NCBI GenBank assembly: GCA_005765155.1
Contig: VCCP01000005.1
Span: 5,022,001-5,086,000, forward strand
Length of the DNA stretch: 64,000 bases
Reading direction: 5' to 3'
Source: Zelopaecilomyces penicillatus
Taxonomy: Eukaryota > Ascomycota > Sordariomycetes > Hypocreales > Pseudodiploosporaceae
Shown here: positions 11,799 to 22,522 of the stretch, piece by piece
How the letters are laid out: each line of letters opens with the position of its first letter
How positions within the stretch are numbered: the first letter of the stretch is position 1
Translations under genes and position numbers: made by a program
Notes under the pieces: model-generated
What the model saw: the letters and a program-made list of their open reading frames with translations, nothing else
Told to the model about the DNA's origin: nothing
Database searches by the model: none

Positions 11799-12734
11799 AT
11801 GCCGTCTATAGATGATGACGATCACAATAATCTATTGCCTACCGACAATGCCGGGTTTGATAGACCCGTGCCTCGGCAGCCTAAATCGCCAGCCAAGCTC
11901 GCCCAGCTACAAGCTCAAAACCGGCGACGGGAATACCTGCGCAGGCATGAGTCGTATTTTAACAGTCTAGAGCATGAACTTGCTGGTGAGTCAAAGAAAA
12001 CTCTCCAAATGAAAATGAAATTAAATTCTCCCTCCCACCTTTCCTATTGAGTCTAAGTCATAACCGTAAAGATTCCCATGTGAATGGGGAGAAAACTATA
12101 AAAAATAGATCCCATCCTTTATGAGCGCCTCGTTAAGCGCTTCCAAACCCCTGCGGAGCGAGTTTCCGAGGGCCAAGCGAAAGGGTATGGGAGGACTCTA
12201 GAGGCAGACCTTGTGCGGGGGGAGACGAAGCTATCTGATCTTGGTGTGCGGGCCGACGGCGCGGCTGCTTACGGAGACGATGCAGATGGGGAGGATGATG
12301 ATGAGGAAATGGAGGACGTGGAGGAAGTGGAAAATGCGGCGGCGCCGCCACAGTCACACCGACAGATACCAACACCGGCAGCACCGGAAGCAAACGCATC
12401 AGATGATGAAGATGAAAGCGAAGATGCTGCTGATTCTGAGCACCTCGGCAACGCCTGGGAAGGCCCTGTGGACGATAGAGCACACGGTCTTGTCCTCTGG
12501 CGCAGGTTCTTAGAAGAGCGCTTCATTCGGGGCGATGATGACGAGTTTGACTATGCGGTAGTAGTGGATGGCAGCGATGAGTATGATGTAGCTGCGAGGA
12601 GGGAGGCTGAAGATGCTTGGTTTGATGATGAGGAACCTAGTTGGGTGGATGTGGGTGGGGAGGAAGAAGAAATGATGAAGGATGAGGAGGATGGTGTTGA
12701 GAAGAAGGGGGAGACGGGGATACAGGATTTTTGA
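11799..12734 (+). CDS. CCDC97-like (DUF2052) acidic coiled-coil protein
   Basis: Two exons, 11799-11985 and 12109-12734, 270 residues; a GTGAGT donor and an ATAG acceptor in matching phase. Residues about 42-60 are a charged helix (RRREYLRRHESYFNSLEHEL). Across the junction comes DPILYERLVKRFQTPAER and KGYGRTLEADLVRGE, then after a long Asp/Glu-rich linker WRRFLEERFIRGDDDEFDY and EDAWFDDEEPSWV. This order of blocks matches the CCDC97 C-terminal domain (DUF2052). The animal protein is reported to associate with the SF3B part of the U2 snRNP, so a splicing-related nuclear role is likely by homology only. The spliced frame is needed for the conserved DPILYERL block, which supports the intron. 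Confidence 0.85.
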
Positions 12735-13137
12735 TAAGATCAGGTAGGTATGTGAGAGAAGGTTAATTATACATCTCAAGTGGAAAATGATTGTGCACCT
12801 TTCATGAGCATTGATCACAACTGGCAACTCCTTGAATATATGATTTTTCTAATGGGCCAAATGGGTGTGTGGTTAAAGAATAAAATTTTATTTTTCACGG
12901 ATAACAGTTGCTGAAATAGACTGTAGATAGGAGAGAGCGTATGTATATAAAACAATAGAGCAGGTTATTGTAACGACATGGACATTGCAATTTCTTTAAC
13001 ATCATGATCGTATATTATCAAATGGCAAACACCTACGACTCAGTCACCATATATTCCTCATCAAGTAAACATACTTGTTAGACTAAACAATCATACACAA
13101 ATTCCAATCAAGACACCACCACATTCAAACACACCCA
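12735..13137. other. Convergent 3' intergenic region
   Basis: AT-rich spacer between the ends of the CCDC97-like gene and the lipase gene. An AATAAAATTTTATTTTT stretch near 12880 may serve polyadenylation in either direction. No gene seen. Confidence 0.5.
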
Positions 13138-16100
13138 TCACTCTGCGACCCCCAGCCTCAGCTTATTCAACGCATCCTCATACTTGGCCGGGCTATGATC
13201 CGTCAACATACTCGTCCCAAACCGCACCTCCCCAAACCGCGCCTCCACATCCCGCACATACTTGAGCACCACCCTCTGCGCCGGCCGCCCAATATGCTGC
13301 TGCGCATCATCATCCACGAGCAAAAACGCATCCCGCCGCAGAACCCGCTGGCTCTCTACCGTGAAAACCTCACCTGGTGGGAGTAGCTTTTCGCCCACCA
13401 TGCTGGCTCGCATGCCTTCTAGCGCGGGGAGCATCCAGCGTTCTTCTTCGTCTCCTGGTGCAGTGGCGGCGGCCTTGTTTGTCGCGTTGTTGCGGTAGGG
13501 GTACCATCTGTCGGACATGTTGTCTTGGAATGCGTGCCAGATGCGCTGTCGGATCTCGGTGCGGGCGTTGTTTTCGCCGCGTTTGAAGGATAGCGAGAGG
13601 GCTTGGAAGTCGTGGAGGAGGCCGAGAGATAGATGAGGGACGATGTCGTTGCCGTGTACAACGGTGGTGATGAGGCCGCGGGTGATTTTGCGGAGAGATG
13701 ATGACATCACCCCAGGGGGACCATATGCGTAGACGTGGATGCGGCGTCCAGCAGGAAGACGGATTTCACTGAGTTTCGTAGTAATCGGCGCATCGTGCGC
13801 GAGCAGTCTCATGTATTGATCCGCCGAGGTCACAAACCCGGGTCCATCTGGGTTCGGCTCTGAGAGCATCACCCCTAACAGAGAGGTGACACCAGCACCC
13901 AGCGAATGTCCGCAGAGAACAAGTCCGTAATCCGGGAATTCCAGCAGCGCCTCTTTAAGAGTCACCAACACTCGGCCATCACCACCGTATAAAAGCCTAC
14001 GAGCAGAAGCGTGTATGCCCTTATGAACCCGGTATCCACGGCCCCTCCAGCCAAGTCTGTCATAATCACACGACAAATCTGCAAGTACATCTTCAAATCC
14101 CATGGTGCCCCTACAAGCAAGAACCACAGCTTTTGCATCGTGATCCAGCGAGATGTAATGCACCAGCGGTACTCCCGTCTCCGTCGACCCTGAGGAGTCA
14201 CTGCCGCCTTGTGGGTCGACAAAGGATGCCAACAGAATATTGTGGGCTTGTGATTCGGTGTGGTGGACAAAGTGACGGACATCGTGGTGCGTCCCGTCCC
14301 AGACCTGAAGCTTGGGCATGTCATTAGAAATACCGAGTAGCTTGAGAAAGTTTGATCCGTAGCATGCTGACGAGTATCGCATGTATCTCGTTATATTGGG
14401 GAGTAAGCGGCCTGATGGGAACGTGCCGTCGACAAAGCCTTCGCGCCGGAGTGTTTTGAGAGCATCGTCTGTGTTGTATGCACTCTTCTGATAGTATGAG
14501 GATAGGACGAGAGACGCCTGTGAGCCATTCGTTGCTAAACTGTATACACTTGGCACGTAAGATCGAGCACGACGATGGTGCCTCCCTGGAGACGAAGGCC
14601 GAGGTTCAGTAAGATGTGAGTCGGCGCGAGGACGTATAAATTCGTTGGTCGCAAAGTCTGTCCGCATTACCGTAGGCGATGCCGGCCGCAAATTGCCCCC
14701 TTGATGGAGAGAGGAGTATGCATCAGTTAAAGAGATGAGAGAGTTGCGGCGACGATCATGAATAGACACGTAGCTCGTGCGGGATGAGCTTCGGGGTAAT
14801 GGGTCTGGAGTCTTGGATGAGCGCCGGTTCGTCGGATCCCTGTGGATTGGGGGATTAGACAGGCGAGGGTCTGGTGACTTTATCCTTTTGGGTACGGCAT
14901 AAGTGGCAGCTCCGTCTGGAGCACGCCTCTGCGGTTGCTTGACTCTGTTCGAGGAGCCAGAGGCATCTGCTGCGTCTTTGCTCCACATGCTAGATATCGA
15001 CTGCCCGCCGTCTTTGATAGCTTGTTTTAATCCAGTCTTTTTGTCAGTGGGTCGTCCCAATGGAGGTGTTTCTGGCTTTCTTTTTGTCAGCGGCTTTCTC
15101 GTCGCTGTTGACCCCTGGTAGCCCCTTTCTGAAGTGTCTGGAGCAGGCCGATGTTCGCTTAACGGCGCTCTTGGCCGTTTTTGGTTTGCTGTGGCCTCTG
15201 ATCCTGCACTGGATGACATAAATCGGTTCGTTGCTGGCGACTTTGGTGATGACGGAGATTTTATTTCCGTCGTATTTTTCGTCATGGCCGATACTGGTCC
15301 CCTTGTCGAGGTTCGTGGGAGGCTAGGGCTACGGGTCTTGCCGACACCGGTAGAAGAACGTCTCACGGCGATGGTGGGTAGCGATGAATCAGGAGACGAT
15401 GAGCTTGATGAACGGGGGCTCTGATGAGCAGGCTGGGCATGTAATGGTTGCCTGTCGGTAGAAAAGAACCCTCCCTCTGTCAACTCGACAACTGCGGGAC
15501 TTGATCCGTCGGCTTCCCCCTTGAACGACGTTGCTCTGTATTTGTTCCGCTCTATTTTGTAGACAACCCGGTAGGACGCGGAGCTGTTGGCTTCGTCGTC
15601 TTGGGTAAAGGACATCCATGACCGGCGCTTGACAGGTGGTGTCAAGGCTCTGGTCTCGACAATCTCTGCCCCTGGCGGTGTTGGAATAGACAAAAGCTGT
15701 GGTCCCTCCACATCAACAGTAATGGTTTGCACTGAAGAAACCGAGTTGGAAATTGAGACAGTGGTGCCCGGGCTGAGGGTGGCCATGATTTGGCTCTTTA
15801 AGCATGACAAAACCGCCTCGTCATCTTCAGAGTCGTGCCAGGGGCTGCGAGGCGGTGACGGAGATGCATCCTGCTGGTCCGGTGGGCTGCCTGTATAACC
15901 TCCCTGAATGCTTTCGAGAACGCCCTCATCGACATCAATTCTCTCTCCGTCATTGAGAACCACAACATCCCATATGATTTCCTCCTGTGCCTGGCGACGC
16001 GCTTCCTCCTCGGCCGTCTTTCGGCATGACTGCTGCAGATATGCCAAGGTGCTCAGTGCAAGAGTGAGATCGAGAACACCTACCTTTTCCCCCTGCAGAC

Positions 16101-16686
16101 CAGTAGCAGGACTGCGGAACTCGCGGCGAATGAGAGTAATGATACTCGCAACAGCTCTTGAAGAGTCGGTCGAGCCGAACAGCTGATCGAGGGATGAAAG
16201 GACCAGTTGCGAGCCTTCAGAGGCCGTGTACAGCGTGGTCCCAGTGAAGCGGAAACTGACAGAAGTCCAAAAGACAACCTGGCTGACGGCATAATGAAGA
16301 CTCTCGAGACTCTTTTCCAGCAAGGTTTCGGCGTCGGCGACAGTCAGTTCGTTTGGCGTTGGTCCTAGGGTGTCCTTTGCGGCGCGGCTCATGACGCCTT
16401 CAATGACGCCTCGGGCCAGCTCAAGGCTGGAGAGGGTCGTGATTCGTGCGGCATCGAGACTGTATGAGCCCACAAAGGACCCGATGCGGATAGCAAGACA
16501 TGTGGAGCGGGTAGCAAGGCTGACGGCCTGGGCGATAGGAGCTGGGAGAAGGGTTGGCCCAGGCTGATGATGATGAGGATGATGCTGGATTTGGTTCTCT
16601 TGGCTTTGTTGGGGGCGCGGGGGCAGCGGTCTGCAGGCCACAGCTGTTGTTGGTACGGCCGCTGGTTGGCTCCGGCTATCGTCCAT
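13138..16686 (-). CDS. Large class 3 lipase, sn1-specific diacylglycerol lipase type
   Basis: A single exon of 1182 codons. The alpha/beta-hydrolase part lies in the last about 400 residues: VVLACRGTMGFEDVLADLS, the nucleophile elbow GHSLGAG with catalytic Ser928, GNDIVPHLS with the likely acid Asp1014, and MLTDHSPAKYEDAL near the C-terminus with the likely catalytic His1164. This layout is that of lipase class 3/diacylglycerol lipases, which release the sn1 fatty acid from diacylglycerol. The N-terminal about 230 residues hold helical, partly hydrophobic segments that could bind membrane; residues about 250-720 are Ser/Pro-rich and probably disordered. The long intact frame and complete triad argue for a working enzyme. 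No signal peptide is visible, so it is probably intracellular. Confidence 0.88.
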   Translation of the reverse strand: MDDSRSQPAAVPTTAVACRPLPPRPQQSQENQIQHHPHHHQPGPTLLPAPIAQAVSLATRSTCLAIRIGSFVGSYSLDAARITTLSSLELARGVIEGVMSRAAKDTLGPTPNELTVADAETLLEKSLESLHYAVSQVVFWTSVSFRFTGTTLYTASEGSQLVLSSLDQLFGSTDSSRAVASIITLIRREFRSPATGLQGEKVGVLDLTLALSTLAYLQQSCRKTAEEEARRQAQEEIIWDVVVLNDGERIDVDEGVLESIQGGYTGSPPDQQDASPSPPRSPWHDSEDDEAVLSCLKSQIMATLSPGTTVSISNSVSSVQTITVDVEGPQLLSIPTPPGAEIVETRALTPPVKRRSWMSFTQDDEANSSASYRVVYKIERNKYRATSFKGEADGSSPAVVELTEGGFFSTDRQPLHAQPAHQSPRSSSSSSPDSSLPTIAVRRSSTGVGKTRSPSLPRTSTRGPVSAMTKNTTEIKSPSSPKSPATNRFMSSSAGSEATANQKRPRAPLSEHRPAPDTSERGYQGSTATRKPLTKRKPETPPLGRPTDKKTGLKQAIKDGGQSISSMWSKDAADASGSSNRVKQPQRRAPDGAATYAVPKRIKSPDPRLSNPPIHRDPTNRRSSKTPDPLPRSSSRTSYVSIHDRRRNSLISLTDAYSSLHQGGNLRPASPTVMRTDFATNEFIRPRADSHLTEPRPSSPGRHHRRARSYVPSVYSLATNGSQASLVLSSYYQKSAYNTDDALKTLRREGFVDGTFPSGRLLPNITRYMRYSSACYGSNFLKLLGISNDMPKLQVWDGTHHDVRHFVHHTESQAHNILLASFVDPQGGSDSSGSTETGVPLVHYISLDHDAKAVVLACRGTMGFEDVLADLSCDYDRLGWRGRGYRVHKGIHASARRLLYGGDGRVLVTLKEALLEFPDYGLVLCGHSLGAGVTSLLGVMLSEPNPDGPGFVTSADQYMRLLAHDAPITTKLSEIRLPAGRRIHVYAYGPPGVMSSSLRKITRGLITTVVHGNDIVPHLSLGLLHDFQALSLSFKRGENNARTEIRQRIWHAFQDNMSDRWYPYRNNATNKAAATAPGDEEERWMLPALEGMRASMVGEKLLPPGEVFTVESQRVLRRDAFLLVDDDAQQHIGRPAQRVVLKYVRDVEARFGEVRFGTSMLTDHSPAKYEDALNKLRLGVAE

Positions 16687-17797
16687 AGCGGGCGGTGTTG
16701 AGCTGGTGTTGCTCTGTGATATGAAAAGAGTACTGTATGTGTCTACCTTTTTACATGATAGGCCTGCATCTAATCGAGTTGAAGTATGATTATTTTGTTG
16801 AAGAGTGCAACTTGCAGTGTGACTCTTGAACCAGTAGAAAGATTGCTAATAAACGCCGACAGTCTGACTACCAGAGAGAAATACTCCGTCACGGAAAGAT
16901 GGGCAACGGACAACACCAACTTAGGTACCAGTCGCTATTACACATGATAACTGACAAACGCTACTCGGCCGCCCTCTTCTGTTAAACTTGTGTGTTAAAG
17001 TTGGCCCATCGTTTGGCACATGACGGTGGCGAGTTATTAATATGGCGAGGGAAGAGTTGCAGACATGTGATTGTACCAATCAATGTACATCCGTACTTGG
17101 TTGCCGGAGCTTACACGGGAATGTTGGGCGAGTCTTAATAGGGTAATAATACGTACTTGACCTATTTTGGCAAACCCACATCAAAAAATCAAAACACCAA
17201 CCCTGACGTCAATAACAAGAGAATATAACTGGTAGATATAATTAATCCCATTTTCTCTTTCTGCTGTTGATCTGAATCTTCCGTCTCTGCCTAGGTACTT
17301 GAAGACATCATCATCATCATCATCATCATCATGTATTTCATTTTATAAAGCCCAATGCTAACAATGCTACGTCGTTGAGCCGTCAAACTCGACCAGAGCA
17401 CATGCTTCAATGTAAACTTGTCAGCCGGTGTGCAGCCATTATGGGTGAATTATTGTAAACACTAGATTTGAAGAAATACGATACTTAAGGCATCTTGGAT
17501 GTACGTAAATGTAGATTCCGACTGATGCGCGCCAAAGGCGACTGCAGATAAGTACATTTTATAAATGGTTTCGCGTTGAGTCAAGTCCAATACTATGCTT
17601 CAAGAGGAGAAAAGAAATGAAGAGGCTGCTGCTAATAAGACATACTCCACATCATCCACAGCAGGAATCGCAGTGTATATGTAAGACAGCCCATGTGCAT
17701 CTTTCTCAAATGCCATTTGAATCTCTTGGTTTTGTGCTGCTTCAATTATTCAGGCTCACAGAAGTACCTTATAATCATTGTGAAGCTTCATCTGACA
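16687..17797. other. Divergent intergenic region, lipase / oxidase pseudogene
   Basis: About 1.1 kb containing the lipase promoter and the former promoter of the oxidase pseudogene. It holds a (CAT)9 microsatellite. A TATAAA lies at about 17559-17564, roughly 235 bases before the pseudogene ATG. No other gene seen. Confidence 0.5.
17306..17332 (+). repeat. (CAT)9 microsatellite
   Basis: Nine uninterrupted CAT triplets in non-coding DNA. Confidence 0.95.
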
Positions 17798-19324
17798 ATG
17801 AATGCATTGTTCCTCGTACTACTCGCACTGCTAGGCGCGATTCACGCCGCCACTGCCGAGACAGGCGCTTGCTCCCAAATAGAGACCCTCGCCCCCCACA
17901 TCGAACGCCATGACAGTCTCCAATTGCCATACACGGCAGAGCAGAATGCGTATTGGTCGACGCTTTGCGGCTCCCTCAAGCTGGCATGCATCCTCTATCC
18001 CAACAGCGCGTAGTAGGTGTCGACTATTGTGGGCATACTGAACAACTCCACGGACAGCTTCGCCATCAAGAGCGGCGGGCATAACCCTAATCTGCATTTC
18101 GCGAGCGTTGCTGGTGGACCGCTCATCTCGACTAGAAGGCTCAATCAGATCAGCCTAGAGGCCAACAGCGGCACTGTCAGGGTTGGGCCTGGCAATCGCT
18201 GACAGAACGTCACCGAAAAACTCAACGGCACTGAATGATCTATCGTTGACGATCGCGTAGGTAAGGTTGGAGTTGGCGGGTATCTCCTTGGGGGAGACCT
18301 GTCGTTTATGTCGCAGGAGTATGGCTGGGCTGTCTCGTCTGTCTTGGAGATGGAAGTGGTGCTCGCCAACGGCACCGTTGTGATTGCATCTGCCGCCCAC
18401 AATGAAGATCTGTTTCTGGTTCTCAAGGGTGGCGGCAACAATTTTGGCATTGTGACCTCGTTCCTTCTACAGGCGTACCGCCAAGGAGATGTATACGGAG
18501 GAAATCTAGTCTTTCTTCGGACTCAGTCCATGGATGCCCAGCTGCTCCAGGCTGCCCGTGATTTTACTCAACACAACCATGACGACAAGGTAGCTATTAT
18601 CCTAACGGCGGAGCGAGCTCTGCTCGGTCTCTTGGATATATAGATCATGTTCATCTACTACAACGGGCCAGTAGCACCCGTCCAGGTGTTCAAAAACTTT
18701 ACAGACCTGAAGCCAGTAGTCAACTCCTGCAAGACTCGCTCGTATGCTAATCTGCTGGTTGCCAACAACTGGGCTTCTCTTCATGGCCTTGCGTATACCG
18801 TTGGCACCGAGACGATAGCCCTTCCGCCAGTTGAGAAGCGCACGATTGTGTTGGACGATGTTCATCAACATTGGCGAGAGGTTTCAACCACAGTCCTGGG
18901 CATCCCAAGTGTCATAGCATCCATCGCGTATCAGCCTATCCCCAGACGCATCGCTAGAATTGCGCGAGAAAAGGGCAGTGACTTGCTCGACTTGGATGAC
19001 GACATGGACCACATCATCATCCAGCTTGATTGCAGCGTTTTGTCTCACGCTGCGTATCCCATTATTGATCGCGCGATGCGTGACACCTACGAGGGCATCC
19101 GCCAGAGGGTGTTTAACCCGAAAGATGGTGCTGGTGCTGGTGATGAGGCTTTGAGGCCAGACCTGCCACCTCCACACCTCCCTCTATTCGCCAACGACGC
19201 TTTCTATGCGCAAGACTACTTTAGCAGACTGAGACTAGAGCGACGAGAGTTGGCGAGGGCTGTTGCGGCAGAACTGGATCCCCACGGGCTTTTTAGGAAC
19301 CAAACAGGCGGCTTCAAGCCTTGA
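17798..19324 (+). pseudogene. Decayed secreted FAD-linked oxidase (berberine-bridge-enzyme type)
   Basis: One reading frame of 509 codons, the full length expected for fungal BBE-like oxidases, runs from an ATG with a good signal peptide (MNALFLVLLALLGAIHA) to a terminal TGA. It is broken by five in-frame stops: TAG at 18011 and 18014, TGA at 18200 and 18236, TAG at 18641. There is no frameshift. FAD-binding PCMH features survive: FAIKSGGHNPN (the His normally bonded to FAD), TVRVGPGNR, GGYLLGGDLSFMSQEYGWA, FLVLKGGGNNFGIVTSF; the C-terminal DPHGLFRNQTGGFK is typical. Each stop can be derived by one C-to-T or G-to-A change from CAG, TGG or CGA. The TGA at 18200 falls where the family has Trp (GPGNRW). 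Such enzymes oxidise sugars or secondary metabolites outside the cell; this copy cannot make full protein unless stops are read through. Confidence 0.88.
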
Positions 19325-20556
19325 TCATGCGCAACTAAAAACAAGCCAATGACAGGCGGCATGCCATGCTGCTTGACTTGGTCCCAGGCGACCGTTGTTC
19401 AACGTTTGTGATGACAAGAGGCTTGACCAAAGGCTTGACAAGAAGCCTGTCAAGGTTGCAGCTAGGCAGGTCAGTAGCTCGCAGATCTGCCAATAGATCT
19501 CTTGTGGCGGCTGTTGCTTGGACTGATGAGCCGGACCCGTCAGTATGGGAAGCCCCTGTAAGGCGGCCTGCCGGGGCTGCCTTGGGACTGCCACCGTGGC
19601 CAGCTGAAGACGTCCCCCCCTGTAGGCCCACCTGTTGGGCTGGTCTGCTCATTACCACCACAACGCCATGAGGCGCTGCCCAAGACTGCTTGGGGCACTC
19701 CTTGGGTGCAGACCTTGCCCTTTAGGGCACTGCTATTAGGGGGGCCTCCTGCCAGTGCATGTGCGGGCTTCCCCATCGCATCCCACAGCACAGCCAGCGC
19801 TATCGAAAAGACAGTCGAGGCCCCCGGCCAATTCACTTCCTGCACGCACCGCCGGGGCGCTAAGCCGCTTGCAGGAAGCACAAACGAGCGGCAGTCGATA
19901 GGACCTTTCCTTCCGCTACCCGTCTTTACCACAAGGGGACTAGCGCCCTGACACAGACCCTTACGGACTTTAGTCTTTTAGAGTTAAATCGACAAAAACT
20001 GCCAAACCCTGGCTCGATGCGGCGGTCTGTCCATCGATAACTCTTTCAGCCACTCCACCTTGATTGATGCTCTAACGTCTTGGCAAAGGGCTCACGATCC
20101 CACGGCACCAGCAGCATCCGCTCAGCTCGCCTGTTTTGTTTTGTTCTGCTTTATTTCCCGCATGCCCTGTGCCCTACGACCATGCCTAATCGCATGCTGC
20201 CGCGTTTCTGTGGAAATCACCATGGGACCGGGGGCCTGGGCCCAAGGCTACGGAGAGCTGTGGAGTCTGGCCAAGCACATCCATCCGAAGAACCGACGGT
20301 GAACCGCTAGCAAGCATGCGAGGTGCGATGGTCTAATTATGTGCTGCGATGTGACTCCGAGGAATCTAGACCCAAGCAATGCCGGGACAACGGGAGGGGG
20401 CTGAAGAAATAGTCTTTCCTAGTAATATGTAGCAAAGATGGAGGAGATGTATAAAAAGGATGGCTCGCCACACTGGGCACTGGGCTGTGGTGCTGGGACA
20501 ACTGCTTGGATAACTACCTATATACTCCGATCTCTGGATATCAGCTATCAGTCAAA
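19325..20556. other. Intergenic with a GC-rich block of unknown origin
   Basis: From about 19340 to 19960 the DNA is clearly GC-rich and lacks the A/T runs of other spacers. It carries several overlapping ORFs on both strands of 80-130 codons, none recognisable. From about 19970 the composition returns to normal. The last 130 bases are the promoter of the Thr-rich secreted protein. Confidence 0.45.
20450..20457 (+). promoter_or_regulatory. TATA box of the Thr-rich secreted protein gene
   Basis: TATAAAAA lies 107 bases before the ATG at 20557, a usual distance in filamentous fungi for a strongly regulated secreted-protein gene. Confidence 0.5.
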
Positions 20557-22002
20557 ATGGTCATCCTCAAACAGTCACTGCTCGGGCTGGTGGCTCAAGC
20601 TGCCATCGCCGTGGCTAAGCCTGGTCCTTTCAAAGCCCTTCCCGGCGTACTCGACAACCGCGCTGCCTGCAACCGCGACAACTGCCTGCGAGCCATTATT
20701 GCGAGCAACGCGAAGCCCGGTTCTGCCTCAGCCAGCGCCGACTGCGTCTCTTTCTTCCGCAAGACGGTGACGCCCTGCCCGTCAGATGCGCCCACCACAT
20801 CCGTCACAGTCGTGACCACTGTCGTCGTCGACGCTCCCACGACAACGGAGGTGGTCCTCGTTACATATACGGCTGCCACGACACCCATCAATGTGGACGT
20901 GACTTATACCGTCACGCCGACCACCGTCACTGTTCCTACCACCGTGGCAACCGTGGAGTCACTGGTGACCAAGACAGAAACGGTTACCAATACAATCACT
21001 GAAAACAAGACCAAAACAGTCTATACTCCTACGAGCCCTCCTACTACCAAGTATGAGCCCGCACCGCCGGCCATGAACCGCAGACAAGCAGGCGCTGGAC
21101 AGTTGGATGCTCGGAACCCCGACGCGTGTACCCAAACGCAGGCTCCCTCAGTGGTGCCAACTTATGCATCTGCTTGCTCAGGTCAGTAATCCATAACCTT
21201 CATTCTCCTGCACATGACTGCCACGATCTCCTGCTAACATCAAACTCACATCATAGGCACCGTTCGCTATTCCTCAGCTTGCTCCTGCATCAGCGTCAGC
21301 CAGACAACCATCACGGCTACTTTGCCCACCGTGACGGCCACGGTCACTGACACGTCCTACTCCACTCCCGCCACTGTGACCAACACGCAGACCAACTCTA
21401 TCCCCGTTACGGAAACTGTCTACAACACCGTTAGCCATAGGGTTGACGTCACCGCCACTGCGTTGGAGTCCATCACCGCGACCACGACGAGGACCACCAC
21501 TGCTTTTGAGACACAGCTCAAAACTGAAACAGTCACTGCCACTGTCACGTCTGGTGCTCCCGGACCTACCACTTACTGTTCCATGTATCTGAGGGCAAGC
21601 AGCGGTGTTATGAACGGCCAATACATCCGGGGTGTCAATGGGATATTGGTTTTCCAACAAAATGGAGGACAACCCAAAGCCACATTTCAGTTCCTCCCTG
21701 GACAGGCCTATATGTTCTCCCCCAACGTATACGGCCCGAATTCCATTGTTCAAAGATACGCGGATGCCGCGCATTTGTACTATGCCACCCCGGGACAGAT
21801 GTATTTCAACCCGCTTCTCTGTACCGTCAACTCCGCCACTCTTGAGCTTTCTTGCAGCGGAGCGGGAACAGGCTCCAACCCCCGCTGGTCTAGCTATTAC
21901 ACAGATGATGGCTTCGGAAAGTATGTCTTGTATGGAGGTACCAATCCTCCTCAAGATATAACAAAGATTTTTGTTGAACCAGTCAACTGCGTGACACGTT
22001 AA
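20557..22002 (+). CDS. Secreted threonine-rich protein, function unknown
   Basis: Two exons, 20557-21181 and 21257-22002, 456 residues; a GTCAGT donor and a CATAG acceptor in matching phase. Residues 1-20 (MVILKQSLLGLVAQAAIAVA) form a signal peptide. The mature N-terminus has ACNRDNCLRAI and DCVSFFRKTVTPC, a cysteine pattern often seen at the start of fungal secreted proteins. Two Thr/Val-rich stretches (about 85-165 and 245-330, with repeated TVT and TTT) should be heavily O-mannosylated, a substrate type for the Pmt1 encoded at 52298-55560. The last about 125 residues form a globular-looking domain with YCSMYLRASSG and YVLYGGTNPPQDITKIF. No GPI-anchor signal is visible at the C-terminus. 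No enzymatic motif is recognised. Confidence 0.82.
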
Positions 22003-22522
22003 TGGCCTTGCAAGGTGGAAGAGTGGGGAGGGGGGCATTTGCATAATGCCTGGTTCATGATGATTCTCCAGCCTGGTATCCGTGTGAGCAGTTGCGTGGG
22101 CAGCCAGTAGTTCTGAGTCAGTATGCTGGTATGAGTTTGGCGTTGATGATACCTTGGTACGCGTTTACATAATTAGAGCGGAGGGCACTAGCAATCATTG
22201 CATTTGCTTTTATTTAATGTCAACATATAATGTTAACTGGCAAAAACACTCGTCCTTTGATGTGATGTACATACATGTGCTAGCAAGTCGATGTAAGGTG
22301 AAGATGATAATGTGAAGGAGTAGAAAATAGGATCACAATGAAACATACACCCTTAAATGCTCCCAAATACAGCTGTATGTTGCCAATCATTGTATTTGAC
22401 GTCAGATGTTCTTTTCCTTGATTTATGTCAGGAATATCCTATACTATGAAACGTACATTGTCCTGTAGTACTAATACAGTCGCTTCAATCTATCTCGACA
22501 AAGCACCTAGCTACAACATCTT
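22003..22522. other. Convergent 3' intergenic region
   Basis: AT-rich 0.5 kb between the 3' ends of the Thr-rich and the cysteine-rich secreted protein genes; nothing else seen. Confidence 0.5.

Noticed and set aside
17306..17332. CAT repeat as a regulatory array
   Set aside because: A simple microsatellite; no sign of function beyond length variation.
19335..19932. Overlapping minus-strand ORFs as a possible transposase
   Set aside because: No catalytic motif, terminal repeats or target-site duplication could be seen; recorded only as an unexplained GC-rich block.
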